Below, one piece after another: positions 8,120 through 17,405 of a stretch of 64,000 nucleotides of DNA; within the stretch, counting starts at the first letter, position 1; every line of letters begins with the position of its first letter. This stretch comes from JABDIY01 sp963803845 (GTDB lineage Bacteria; Actinomycetota; Acidimicrobiia; Acidimicrobiales; SZUA-35), in NCBI GenBank assembly GCA_963803845.1, contig CAWDNZ010000004.1, positions 1,860,001-1,924,000 on the forward strand, in the 5' to 3' direction. The position numbers were made by a program, and so were the translations under genes. The notes beneath the pieces were generated by a model, which did not search any database, was not told the DNA's origin, and saw nothing but the letters and a program-made list of their open reading frames with translations.

Positions 8120-9206
8120 CCGCGGCGCGAACCAGCGGCCGCAGTCGTCAAGTTTTTGTGGTCATGGAGGTGGCGCTCCTACTGGCGATCCCGGTCCTGG
8201 GCTACGCCGGGTTCCGAACGTTGCTGGACACCCGCACCGGAACATTCATCGAAAACCCTGGGCCGGATGATCCCGGCTGGCAAGCGCTGGTCGATCCTTC
8301 ACCGCTCACCACCGTGGTGGAGGTGGGTGACCAGGGAACCGTCACGGGTCTGGCCGTCATCGCAGGACTGGGGCAGACCACCACTGGTGGTGCCGTCATC
8401 TTGATCCCCGCCGAGATGGTCTTTGCCGAAAAAGAGCTGGCGTCGCTCGCACCTTCCGACGCTGCGGCGGTCGTGGAGGACATCTTGAAACTGCGCATCC
8501 CTACAGCGGAAGTAGTGGACACGCAGCGCTGGGCGCAACTCCTCCAGGACACTACCTACAGCTTCCAGAATCCTGATCCTGTTCCCGATGCCACGGGCTC
8601 TGTCGTGTTTCCGGTGGGAGAAGTCGAGGTGGATGGTGGCCGTGCAGCCCTGTTTCTCGGTCGAACCGGCGCCGGGGCTGACCCGCTGGCTTCGCTCGTG
8701 CGGCGTGAGCTCTTCTGGACCGAGCTGCTCAAAAACCCTCCGCCCATCGGGTCCGATGCATTCAGCCGACAGCTTCATACGGTTGCGCAGGGTCCTCACG
8801 AGGTGATCATCGTGCCCTTCGTGCGAGGTGCCAGCGGAGTGCCGGGGCCGGTAGCGGACGAGGTCGAGGCACTTGTTAATCGCGTCGTGCCTTTTCCAGC
8901 GGCGGGAGATGTGGGGGAGCGCTATCAAGCGACGGTCGAGGATCGCACTGGCGGTGCCGATCTCGACCAGATCGCCGGCAACCTTGCCAGCCGGGGCGTG
9001 GAGGTCGTGGCGATCGCCAACGGCTCCGTCTTTGACAATGCGCTCACCGCAGTTCGAGTGAGCCCGGAATTCACCGGGTCCGATGCGCTGAGCGAGTTCT
9101 TTTCGGAATTCCCGTGGTCACCGATGCATCGATCAGCCCATCGGACCCCGTGGTGCTGCAATTAGGCCCCGACTTCGAACAGGTGCTGGAGCTGAGTATT
9201 CGATAG
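8116..9206 (+). pseudogene. LytR_C-domain membrane protein with apparent frameshift
   Basis: The open frame runs to 9165 (349 residues), with one transmembrane helix near residues 14-32. Two extracytoplasmic segments follow that may be a degenerate LCP-like fold, then a LytR_C-like domain (IAGNLASRGVEVVAIANGS). After SEFF the open frame turns into an unrelated tail ending HRTPWCCN. The -1 frame from the TTTT run at 9100-9103 instead gives GIPVVTDASISPSDPVVLQL then GPDFEQVL, stopping at 9206. That is how LytR_C domains normally end. One missing T explains it. It may be a real lesion or a sequence error. Confidence 0.65.
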
Positions 9207-9211
9207 CGCTT

Positions 9212-9595
9212 CTACGCCGATTGCGTCTCGTAGCGCGGAACATCGGACCACAGCCGCTCGAGGTTGTAGTAGGAGCGAGTCTCGGAATGGAACACGTGGA
9301 TAACGAAGCCCCCGAAGTCCATCAGCACCCACGTGAGGCTGTCGAGACCTTCGACCCGTAGAGGTTTCACACCGGCTCGAGTGAGCTCGGCCTCGATGTT
9401 CTCCACGATCGCTCGCACCTGGCGAGGATTCGATCCGCTGGTCACTACAAACCAGTCGGTAATGCCCATGACGTCACCCACAAAGAAGGCTGTGGTGTTT
9501 TCCGCCTTGCGATCTTCGGCTGCCTCTAGGGCAATGCCGACGTGCCGACGGAGGTCTGCGTCCTCACGGGCCCGTTCTATTTCTTTGTCGGACAG
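9212..9595 (-). CDS. rsfS: Ribosomal silencing factor RsfS
   Basis: RsfS binds ribosomal protein uL14 and blocks subunit joining. The domain is clear: ALEAAEDRKAENTTAFFVG, ITDWFVVTSGSNPRQVRAI, VEGLDSLTWVLMDFGGFVIH and FHSETRSYYNLERLWSD. The frame runs upstream through the tRNA gene, which cannot be coding. Between the tRNA and the domain there is no ATG, GTG or TTG. A CTG at 9595, 8 nt after GGAG, is the best start and gives 127 residues. Unlike the common nadD-lytR-rsfS order, it is convergent with nadD. Confidence 0.8.
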   Translation of the reverse strand: MSDKEIERAREDADLRRHVGIALEAAEDRKAENTTAFFVGDVMGITDWFVVTSGSNPRQVRAIVENIEAELTRAGVKPLRVEGLDSLTWVLMDFGGFVIHVFHSETRSYYNLERLWSDVPRYETQSA

Positions 9596-9666
9596 GGTTA
9601 CATCTCCAAAAAGGGGCTGGACTTCGCCGGCTCGAGAAGCGGCATCGAACTGCGAACAAACTTGCG

Positions 9667-9739
9667 TGGAGCTTAGGAGAATTGAACTCCTGACCTCTTC
9701 CATGCCATGGAAGCGCTCTACCAACTGAGCTAAAGCCCC
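9667..9739 (-). tRNA. tRNA-Ala(GGC)
   Basis: On the minus strand a full cloverleaf can be drawn: acceptor GGGGCTT/AAGCTCC with one G-T pair, D-arm GCTC/GAGC, anticodon stem CTTCC/GGAAG with loop ATGGCAT (anticodon GGC), variable AGGTC, and T-arm AGGAG-TTCAATT-CTCCT. The discriminator is A, and CCA is not encoded. Confidence 0.95.
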
Positions 9740-9909
9740 GACAGCCACTTGACGTGGCGTGGATCAGCAAGGTTAGCAAAGCTGGTGGGCATCTCAACGC
9801 CCATTTCCGTTCGTCGTCGCAACTGACTGTCTGGTTCGAGTCGTTCGTCGATGGTTTCTGGAACACCTGATGTGACTTAAGAACGGCGCGACAGCGCCGA
9901 TAGGCCGAT

Positions 9910-11679
9910 GTGAAAGCGATTGCCGCCAATCAGGTTCCTTCAGTCGATAGTGGCCTCGAAGAAACCCCGCACTGGTCTCCGACCGACGATCTGCTGGTAT
10001 GGACCGTCTCCCGTCTCGAGGGTGGACGTCGTTCCGGCGTAGAGGCCGACTGTCACGTGGTCTATGCGCTCACCGCCACGCATTTCGTAGAACAGACGCG
10101 CCGCTACCGTGCGTCGGCCCAGCAATGCATTCAGATGCTGCTCGATAACAAGAAACTCGGTCGCATGCAGCGCAAGATTGAACTCAGCACCATCATGGCG
10201 CTGCATTCGGATGCGCGCACAGGACGCTTGGCCATCCGCACGCTCAACGGAACTCATTACCTCGAACCGGTGAGCAACGAAGAAGCCGATGTGCTTCGAG
10301 AAATCGCAATGGAGATCGAGGTTCGCATGCCGGCCGGTGGCGCCCAGTTCCATGGTGCTCCGATCGACTTCGGTGATAAACCCCGCGTGTACTCCGCCGA
10401 GGAGGACCGCCGAGCGGCTGTGGCGGTGGATCACGCCCGCGCCGAAGACGAACCAGACACGATGGATCCGGCTCATTACGTCCTTTCCTCTCCTCCACCG
10501 CAGATTCCGGCCGAGGTGCAGGAATACGTTGTGGCCACAAACGCCCCGGCAGATCATGCGGCCGAGCTTGCTGAAGCTCCCGGCTCCTCTGACCTGCCGG
10601 TCCAATCGGCTGCCGACCAATCTCAACAGCTCCCTCAGAACATCACGGTGACCGGCGGCGTGGCCATTAGGTACGCTCCGTCACCGGAGCACGCCATAGA
10701 CCCGCATGCCCCGACGCTCAGCGGCTATGTCCCGGCCGCCGGCACGATCGCCGGTTTGCAGGAGGCGCCGTATCCCGCACCAGTTTCCGCAACCGAGGTG
10801 GAGTTGGAACGCCGAGTGGTGGATGACCCCGCCTTTCCCGCCGCCTTCGATCGCCGCCAACACCGGACGTTCCGGAGCCAGCTCGAGGGTGCGGCGGCTG
10901 CGAACCCAACACCTCCGAAGCTAGCCACGGCAGCGCCAGTTCAGGAGTCGCCGTATGCTGCTCCGGGGCCTGTTCAGGAGTCGCCGTTTGCTGCTCCGGC
11001 GCCAACTCCGATGCAATCGCCAGATCAGCAGTCGCCGTTTGCTGCTCCGGGGCCAGTTCAGGAGTCGCCGTTCGCTGGTCCGGCGCCAGCTCCGATGCAA
11101 TCGCCAGATCAGCAGTCGCCGTTTGCTGCTCCGGCGCCAGTTCAGGAGTCGCCGTTTGCTGCTCCGGGGCCTGTTCAGGAGTCACCGTATGCCGCTCCGG
11201 CTTCCGTCCAGCATGCTCCCTACGCCAACCCCCAGGTCGCTGAACCCGCCCCGCCTGCAGTGGAAACTACCCCCCAGACGGCGGTAGCCGCCCCCAACGA
11301 CGTGCCGGTCACTGCATCGGAGATGTACAACACCCAGCCCAATGTTCGACCGCCTGATGTTTCACCCCTGAGTCCACGGAGCGAAGGCAGTCGTGACAAC
11401 GACGCTCAGGCGTTCCCGTCCGTGTTCGATCGACGCAGCTTGCGGGCTGCCAGTGAAGAAACTCCGGGTTGGCTGGCCCCGGGAGGGTCCACCTCAGCCG
11501 AGTTCGACGCCGAGCCTGACGCCGAGGCTGACGAGGCCGAGGAAACCACCGAAGCAAGCCTTCCCGAAGGACCGCCAACGATCGGCCCTCCGGTCGTTTC
11601 CTCCGGCGGCCCTCAAACGGTCTCCACGGGTGGAGCGGTCGGTTTCAATCCGGATTTCGACGTCAACCAGTTCCGCTAG
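9910..11679 (+). CDS. Hypothetical protein: folded N-terminus, Pro/Ala repeat tail
   Basis: A GTG start gives 589 residues. The first ~140 residues look folded: LLVWTVSRLEGGRRSGVEA, VVYALTATHFVEQTRRYRAS, KIELSTIMALHSD, RTLNGTHYLEP. The strand pattern resembles a PH-like domain, which I infer only from the alternation. The rest is low-complexity, rich in P, A, E and S, and includes three 28-residue repeats. It ends with an acidic stretch and FNPDFDVNQFR. No signal peptide or membrane helix is visible. I do not recognise a function; a cytoplasmic scaffold is possible. Confidence 0.55.
   Translation: MKAIAANQVPSVDSGLEETPHWSPTDDLLVWTVSRLEGGRRSGVEADCHVVYALTATHFVEQTRRYRASAQQCIQMLLDNKKLGRMQRKIELSTIMALHSDARTGRLAIRTLNGTHYLEPVSNEEADVLREIAMEIEVRMPAGGAQFHGAPIDFGDKPRVYSAEEDRRAAVAVDHARAEDEPDTMDPAHYVLSSPPPQIPAEVQEYVVATNAPADHAAELAEAPGSSDLPVQSAADQSQQLPQNITVTGGVAIRYAPSPEHAIDPHAPTLSGYVPAAGTIAGLQEAPYPAPVSATEVELERRVVDDPAFPAAFDRRQHRTFRSQLEGAAAANPTPPKLATAAPVQESPYAAPGPVQESPFAAPAPTPMQSPDQQSPFAAPGPVQESPFAGPAPAPMQSPDQQSPFAAPAPVQESPFAAPGPVQESPYAAPASVQHAPYANPQVAEPAPPAVETTPQTAVAAPNDVPVTASEMYNTQPNVRPPDVSPLSPRSEGSRDNDAQAFPSVFDRRSLRAASEETPGWLAPGGSTSAEFDAEPDAEADEAEETTEASLPEGPPTIGPPVVSSGGPQTVSTGGAVGFNPDFDVNQFR
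10939..11213 (+). repeat. In-gene 84-bp tandem repeat
   Basis: CTCCGG landmarks at 10961, 11045 and 11129 give an exact 84-bp (28-codon) period. The unit encodes a PVQESPFAAP block followed by a PMQSPDQQSPFAA block, with shorter PVQESPYAAP copies at the edges. The frame is kept through all copies, so selection has acted at the protein level. Confidence 0.85.
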
Positions 11680-11713
11680 GCAAATTCGCCGCAGGGCGGC
11701 ATGCTGGGAGCGC

Positions 11714-12538
11714 ATGAGCTCTCGCCTCGATCCCAGCGTTCCAATTGAATCGGTGACATTCGCGCAGATTCTCGATCTCGATCATCACGGGCCCGATACC
11801 TACGTGGGGATCGCTCCCAAGTACCCCTGGGGCCGTCTCTTCGGTGGCCAGGTCTTGGCCCAGGCGCTGCGAGCTGCCCTCCATACGGTCGATCCTGCCT
11901 TTGCACCGCACTCCCTGCATGCCTACTTCATTCGGGGTGGGACCCACGTTGAACCGGTTCGGTTCGAAGTGGAGCGACTTCGAAACGGGCGCTCCTTCGC
12001 CGCTCGCAGCGTGGTTGCCCGCCAGAGCAGCGGAGCTATTCTTCATCTGTCCGCCTCGTTCCAAATCGATGAGCAGGCCCCCGATGTTTCCCCCATTCCA
12101 ATGCCTGCCGCCGCGCCCCCGGAGGGAGTGAAAGACGAAGGGTGGGGCAATCTGATCGAGCGACGAATGGTCGCTCGCGAGAACGGCCATGTGCAGATGT
12201 GGGTTCGCATGGTGAAAACACCCCAGTTCACAGATCCCGGCTTGGCGGCGTGCGCCCTCGCCTTTCTCTCCGACACGGTCATGAGCGAGCCGCCCCGTTC
12301 GCTGCATCCCAAGCAGGTCCGGCGGTCACTCCGAGCCGATGCGTTTGTGGGAGCCAGCTTGGATCACTCCATGCACTTTCACCGGCCGTCGACTCCAACC
12401 GAATGGATTCTGGCTGACTGCCAAGCCCAAACACTTGTGGGGTCGCGTGGTCTCACGGTGGGCCAGCTTTTCTCTGCCAACGGCGTCCACGTTGCAACCT
12501 GCTCGCAAGAGGTTTTGCTGCGGGAGCGGACCCGCTGA
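11714..12538 (+). CDS. tesB: Acyl-CoA thioesterase II (TesB-like)
   Basis: Hydrolyses acyl-CoA to free acid and CoA. The 274 residues form a double hotdog: the first from about residue 8 (FAQILDLDHHGPDTYVGIAP, RLFGGQVLAQALRAAL, HSLHAYFIRGG), the second from about 170, ending SMHFHRP, WILADCQAQTLVGSRGL and GQLFSANGVHVATCSQEVLL. These match the TesB family along its length. The ATG at 11714 was chosen because homology begins right after it, although the frame is open to 11393 inside the previous gene. Confidence 0.9.
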   Translation: MSSRLDPSVPIESVTFAQILDLDHHGPDTYVGIAPKYPWGRLFGGQVLAQALRAALHTVDPAFAPHSLHAYFIRGGTHVEPVRFEVERLRNGRSFAARSVVARQSSGAILHLSASFQIDEQAPDVSPIPMPAAAPPEGVKDEGWGNLIERRMVARENGHVQMWVRMVKTPQFTDPGLAACALAFLSDTVMSEPPRSLHPKQVRRSLRADAFVGASLDHSMHFHRPSTPTEWILADCQAQTLVGSRGLTVGQLFSANGVHVATCSQEVLLRERTR

Positions 12539-12644
12539 AGGTTTGAGGATCAGCCTCAAGCCCAGCCTCTATGCGCCGATCATAAGGGGACCAAGCCAAT
12601 CCAGCTTCTGCGGTTTCTGTTCCGCCCCTTTGTGAGGACCAAAT

Positions 12645-14030
12645 ATGGCGTTTCGCCGCTCAATCGACGAGCCCCAACAGCACATCGAAGAGGTCTCCGA
12701 GGAGAGTTCCATGCATACCGATGGACTCACTGGCCTGCCCGATCGTTGGCAACTGGAAGACTGGATCTCGCACCAACTCGTCCGCAACCGGCGCACTGGC
12801 GACCGTTTCGGGATGTTCCTGGTGTCGGTAGCAAACCTTGTGGAGATCAACTCCGGCTACGGATCCGCAGTTGGCGACGAAGTCCTCCAAGCCGTCGCCG
12901 AGTCGCTGACCGGCAAAGTCGGTGGCCGTGCCCAGTTGGCTCGCTACCTCGGCTCGGAATTTGCCGTTGTGTGGCCGGGCATCTTCGGCTCGGAAGAAAT
13001 GGATCGGATCGCGACGGACTTGGTAGCGAGCCTTCCCCAACAGGTGACCTTCGAAGCATTCGTGGTGCCGGTTGAGGTTGCTGTTTCCGGTGTGCTCTCC
13101 GATCCCGACCTGAGTGAGCGGCTGCTGCTGGTGGATTCCGAAGCAGCTCTGGCTGAGGCCCGGGCCATGAAGTCGAACCGGATCGTCGTTCGCGACGAGA
13201 CCTATGGTGCCCGCCGCAAGCCCGACGTTCTTGCCGTTCGGCTCCAGCGAGCCTTCGATAACAACGAGTTCCAGCTCTACTACCAACCGATCGTTTCCAT
13301 GACGTCGGGCACCGTGGTCGGATTCGAAGCCGTGCTCCGGTGGCTGTCTCCCGACGCCGGGCCGAACGGCGCCGAACTCATCGCCCCAGGTGCCTTCCTG
13401 GACGCTCTGCGGGCATCGCCGATCGTTGTGCCAATGCATGCTTGGGTTTTGCGGCAATGCACCCGTCACACCAGCAGCTGGTCACGCCGCCTCAATACCC
13501 CAAGTCTTTTTGGCTCGACAAACCTCGACGCCAGCTTCGTGAGAGACGAGCGTTTCGTGAACGTGGTGCTGGATGCGATTCACGAAAGCAACCTCCGACC
13601 CACCCAAGTTTTGCTCGATGTGAATGGTCACACAGCCGGTCCGCAGCTGAACCTCCTCTGGCCTTCGCTGCAGGAGCTGAAGGCCGAGGGCGTCGGCATC
13701 GCACTTGAGGACTTTGGTATCGGCTATGGGTCCCCGGATCTTCTCCGTCGTTGTCGCTTCGACGTCATTCGCCTCCCTCGAGTTCTCATTAAGGGTCTCG
13801 GGCTTGCTGAGGAGGATCGAGTGATCGTCACCTCGTTGATTCGGATGGCTCACGACCTCGGGTGCTACGTGATTGCTGAGGGTGTTGAGACCGAGGCCCA
13901 GGCTCGGATTCTCCGAGATGCGGACTGCGATTTGGCCCAGGGTTTCTTGTTTGGGAAACCGGCACCAGACACGCAGATCAGCCGTGATCTGGAATTGATC
14001 GCCAAGCAAGCAAAGGTCGCTATCCAGTAA
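12645..14030 (+). CDS. Degenerate GGDEF-EAL protein, probably non-catalytic
   Basis: A soluble 461-residue protein with a GGDEF-like domain (about 25-185) and an EAL-like domain (about 195-455). The GGDEF signature is replaced by LGSEF at 102-106. In the EAL domain, EAL is EAV (228-230), the usual DDFG is EDFG (355-358), and the conserved Lys of the DxLKID strand is lost (DVIRLPR). The ELTE glutamate position reads LLDVNGH. AEGVE and the terminal QGFLFGKP remain. These changes argue against synthesis or hydrolysis of c-di-GMP; a binding or scaffold role is more likely. Confidence 0.85.
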   Translation: MAFRRSIDEPQQHIEEVSEESSMHTDGLTGLPDRWQLEDWISHQLVRNRRTGDRFGMFLVSVANLVEINSGYGSAVGDEVLQAVAESLTGKVGGRAQLARYLGSEFAVVWPGIFGSEEMDRIATDLVASLPQQVTFEAFVVPVEVAVSGVLSDPDLSERLLLVDSEAALAEARAMKSNRIVVRDETYGARRKPDVLAVRLQRAFDNNEFQLYYQPIVSMTSGTVVGFEAVLRWLSPDAGPNGAELIAPGAFLDALRASPIVVPMHAWVLRQCTRHTSSWSRRLNTPSLFGSTNLDASFVRDERFVNVVLDAIHESNLRPTQVLLDVNGHTAGPQLNLLWPSLQELKAEGVGIALEDFGIGYGSPDLLRRCRFDVIRLPRVLIKGLGLAEEDRVIVTSLIRMAHDLGCYVIAEGVETEAQARILRDADCDLAQGFLFGKPAPDTQISRDLELIAKQAKVAIQ

Positions 14031-14049
14031 TTTGCACCGGTCACGGTGG

Positions 14050-15876
14050 CTAGCCCTTTCGAGCTTCGGCGGCCAGCCCTTCGGCATCGAGCCCCAACGA
14101 GGCCAATATGGCGTCGGCGTTGGCATGCGATATGTAAGTGGTGGGCACGCCCAGCACCCGCACCTTGGTCTGGTCGCTGATCTCGTCGGCGATAGCCGAG
14201 CCGATCCCGCCCTCCCGATAACCGTCTTCGGCAGTGATGACGAAGGAGTGCTTCGCTGCGTCATTGAGCATTACGGGATCCAGCGGGCGAGCGGCTCGAG
14301 GGTCCCAGACCGTCACATCGATCCCTTCCGAGGCCAGCAGGTCGGCCGCTTCCATGGCGATGTTGAACATCTTGCCGACGCCGATGAAACAAATGGACCC
14401 GTCGCCGGTTCGGCCCTTTCGCGCCGCTAACCCGCGACCAACCTCAGCTGGAGGACGATGGGCCGCCGCGGTCTTTGGCCAACGGATACACACCGGCCCC
14501 CGGTTCAGGCCGTAGGCATCGCCGAGCATCTGTTTCAGTTCTTCATAGCTGCTGGGGCACAAGATGGTCATGTTGGGGACCTTGGACATCAGCACCAGAT
14601 CGAGCACCCCGTGATGTGACGGACCGTCGTCGCCGGTAATGCCGGCGCGGTCCAGGCAGAAGATCACCGGTTGCTCGTGAAGTCCCACGTCGAGATTCAC
14701 TTGGTCGAAGGCTCGGGTGAGAAAGGTGGAATAGAGGGCGACGACGGGTCGGAGACCACCCATTGCTAGCCCTGCGGCAAAGGTGACTGCGTGCTGTTCG
14801 GCAATCCCAACATCGAACATGCGGTCCGGGAACCGTTCGGCGAAATCGAGCAATCCGGTGGAATCTGGCATCGCCGCGGTGATCGCCACTACGTCATCAT
14901 GTTGCTCGCCCAGCTCCACCATGGCCTTTGCGAACGCATCGGTGTAGCTCCCCGGCTTCAGCTGGGAGGTGTCGTGCATGTTCTTGACGGCGTCGTTCTC
15001 GGCGGGTGCATAACCCCGTCCTTTGTTGGTGAGAACGTGGAGCACCACCGGGCCTTCGAAGGCCGCCGCGTTTTCCAGGGCTTGTTCGATAGCTCGGATA
15101 TCGTGTCCGTCGAACGGGCCCATGTAGCGGACGCCGAGCTGTTCGAAGAACGCTTTTGGTTCGAAGGCCTCTCGGATGGCGGCCTTCCACGCCCGTACGG
15201 CTCCGTGGGCTGCCGAACCCACCAGCGGCAAGGTTTCGGTGAATGATTCAAACCGGCGCTGCCGGGCCATGTAGACCGGGTTGGACCGAATCCTCACCAG
15301 TGAGTCAGAGAGAAGGGAAACGGTTGGGGCATACGAACGCCCATTGTCGTTGAGGACGATGGTGACATCGGAGCCGGAGTGACCGAGGTTGTTCAGACCT
15401 TCATATGCCATTCCGCCCGTCATTGAGCCGTCGCCGATCACAGCGACGACCCGACGGTTGGCCCCCTTCACCTTGAACGAGGTGGCGAGGCCGTGGGCAT
15501 AGCTCAGCGCAGTGCTGGCGTGGCTGTTTTCGATCCAGTCATGCTCGGACTCGGACCGGCTGGGATAACCGCTCATGCCTCCCGCTTGACGCAGATCCTC
15601 GAAGCCTTTCATTCGCCCGGTGATCAGCTTGTGCACGTAGGCCTGATGGCCGGTGTCCCACAGAATGACATCGTGCGGGGACCGCAGAATCCGATGCAAC
15701 GCAACCGTGAGTTCCACAGCTCCCAGATTGGAACCGAGGTGCCCTCCCATCCGGGTAACTGCATCAACTACGAACTCGCGTATCTCGCCGCAGAGCTGAT
15801 CCAGTTGTTCGTAGGAAAGATTCCTCAGATCGGCGGGATCGCTTATTTGAGGAAGGATTGGCGAAGAGACATCCAC
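14050..15876 (-). CDS. dxs: 1-deoxy-D-xylulose-5-phosphate synthase
   Basis: Thiamine-diphosphate enzyme condensing pyruvate and glyceraldehyde 3-phosphate at the head of the MEP isoprenoid pathway. The 608 residues include GHLGSNLGAVELTVALHRI, WDTGHQAYVHKLITGR, the ThDP motif GDGSMTGGMAYEGLNN, the DRAGITGDDGPSHHG segment and a C-terminal transketolase domain with VWDPRAARPLD. Length is slightly short but no domain is missing. Convergent with the GGDEF-EAL gene, 19 bp apart. Confidence 0.96.
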   Translation of the reverse strand: MDVSSPILPQISDPADLRNLSYEQLDQLCGEIREFVVDAVTRMGGHLGSNLGAVELTVALHRILRSPHDVILWDTGHQAYVHKLITGRMKGFEDLRQAGGMSGYPSRSESEHDWIENSHASTALSYAHGLATSFKVKGANRRVVAVIGDGSMTGGMAYEGLNNLGHSGSDVTIVLNDNGRSYAPTVSLLSDSLVRIRSNPVYMARQRRFESFTETLPLVGSAAHGAVRAWKAAIREAFEPKAFFEQLGVRYMGPFDGHDIRAIEQALENAAAFEGPVVLHVLTNKGRGYAPAENDAVKNMHDTSQLKPGSYTDAFAKAMVELGEQHDDVVAITAAMPDSTGLLDFAERFPDRMFDVGIAEQHAVTFAAGLAMGGLRPVVALYSTFLTRAFDQVNLDVGLHEQPVIFCLDRAGITGDDGPSHHGVLDLVLMSKVPNMTILCPSSYEELKQMLGDAYGLNRGPVCIRWPKTAAAHRPPAEVGRGLAARKGRTGDGSICFIGVGKMFNIAMEAADLLASEGIDVTVWDPRAARPLDPVMLNDAAKHSFVITAEDGYREGGIGSAIADEISDQTKVRVLGVPTTYISHANADAILASLGLDAEGLAAEARKG

Positions 15877-15998
15877 TACAGGTCACCGTAGCAGTTGAAC
15901 TTTGGTGAGGACCGTGCCGGGCATGCTCTTCTCACGGTTCAAGACAAGGCTGATCACGCCGTTCTCCAGACCGGACGTATGCCCCCTACCATGGGCGA

Positions 15999-17405
15999 AT
16001 GGCACAATTGGTTGCAGAAAACATGGTGGCGGAGTTGCTCTCCGCCGGTCGAGCGGCGGGGGCAGAATTCGTTGAGGTGTTCATAGAGGACGTCGAGCGA
16101 CGATCGGTCAACCTGGATGACCAGCGGATCGAGAACCTGGTTTCCAGTCGAGATCGGGGAGCCGGGATCCGCGCGTTGGTGGGGGAGCGGATCGGCTTTG
16201 CTCATACCTCAAACCTTTCCCAGGAGGCGCTACTCGAAGCGGTTGCCACAGCAACCGCGGCGGCGGTCGGTGGAGACACCCCCGTTGCCGGCCACGCAGC
16301 TGAAGGCGTTCATGTCGATGGGGCCGCTGTGCAGGAGATCGCAATTGCACCCGCCGACGTAGAGGCCGCTACCAAGGTTGCGCTCGTCCGTTCTGCCGAT
16401 GCAGCAGCCCGTGCGGTCGACGAGGCAATCACCCAGGTGTCCGCCCGATATGCCGAGACCCGCCGGCAGATCCAGATCGCCAACTCCGACGGTGTTCGTT
16501 CCCACGATGACCAGACACGAACATTGTTCAGCGTCACCGCAATCGCTTCGGGGGATACGGGTCAACAAACAGGGTCCGAGACCGTTGGCCTGTCGGTGGG
16601 ATTTGAACTCTTCGACCGTAACGACGTGAAGGAGCTGGCGCGCAAGGCTGCTGAGCGAGCGTTGACCAAGGTGAACGCAAGGCCGGCACCGTCGGGAAGC
16701 ATGACCGTGGTCATCGGTCCCGGCTCGGGTGGAGTGCTCTTCCACGAGGCTTGTGGTCACGGCTTGGAAGCCGACCTTGTGAAGAAGGGAGCATCGGCCT
16801 TTGCGGGCAAGGTTGGGGAGAAGGTTGCGTCGGATCTCGTCACGATTATCGATGACGGAACAATGCCGGATGAGTGGGGACGGTTTGCGGTGGACGACGA
16901 GGGTCTTCCCGCCGCTCGCAACGTGCTCATCGAGAAGGGTGTTCTGAAGGACTACATGTGGGATGGTCTGCGGGCTCGGGCGGCGGGTCGAGTCAGCTCC
17001 GGGAATGGTCGGCGCCAAAGTTATCGACACCTTCCAATGGTCCGCATGACCAACACGTACTTGGCCGCGGGTGACCAGACCCCGGAAGAAATCATCGGTG
17101 GCGTTGACCACGGTGTCTACGTGGCGCGTCTGGGCGGAGGGCAGGTGAACACTGCCTCGGGCGACTTCGTGTTCGGCATGACCGAGGCCTACATGATCGA
17201 GAACGGCAAGATCACCGATCCAATTCGAGAGGGCCAGTTGATCGGCAACGGTCCCAAGGTGCTGCAGATGATCGATGCCGTAGGCAACGATTTCGAGATG
17301 GGCCCACCCGGGACCTGCGGCAAGGACGGCCAGGGCGTACCGGTCGGCGACGGTGTTCCTACCCTTCGAGTCACTGAGCTGACGATTGGTGGAACCTCTT
17401 CGTGA
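15999..17405 (+). CDS. tldD: TldD-family metalloprotease
   Basis: A 468-residue TldD subunit with the zinc motif HEACGHGLEAD (HExxxH) near residue 249. It forms a heterodimeric protease with TldE that degrades unfolded peptides and, in some bacteria, matures modified peptides or helps degrade antitoxins. Flanking landmarks are VIGPGSGGVLFHEACGHGLE, GRVSSGNGRRQSYRHLPMVR and SGDFVFGMTEAYMIENGKI. The stop overlaps the tldE start (GTGA), so the pair is co-translated. Confidence 0.93.
   Translation: MAQLVAENMVAELLSAGRAAGAEFVEVFIEDVERRSVNLDDQRIENLVSSRDRGAGIRALVGERIGFAHTSNLSQEALLEAVATATAAAVGGDTPVAGHAAEGVHVDGAAVQEIAIAPADVEAATKVALVRSADAAARAVDEAITQVSARYAETRRQIQIANSDGVRSHDDQTRTLFSVTAIASGDTGQQTGSETVGLSVGFELFDRNDVKELARKAAERALTKVNARPAPSGSMTVVIGPGSGGVLFHEACGHGLEADLVKKGASAFAGKVGEKVASDLVTIIDDGTMPDEWGRFAVDDEGLPAARNVLIEKGVLKDYMWDGLRARAAGRVSSGNGRRQSYRHLPMVRMTNTYLAAGDQTPEEIIGGVDHGVYVARLGGGQVNTASGDFVFGMTEAYMIENGKITDPIREGQLIGNGPKVLQMIDAVGNDFEMGPPGTCGKDGQGVPVGDGVPTLRVTELTIGGTSS

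Noticed and set aside
9596..9748. N-terminal extension of rsfS through the tRNA-Ala gene
   Set aside because: The extension is the translation of a complete tRNA cloverleaf, so it cannot be the protein start.
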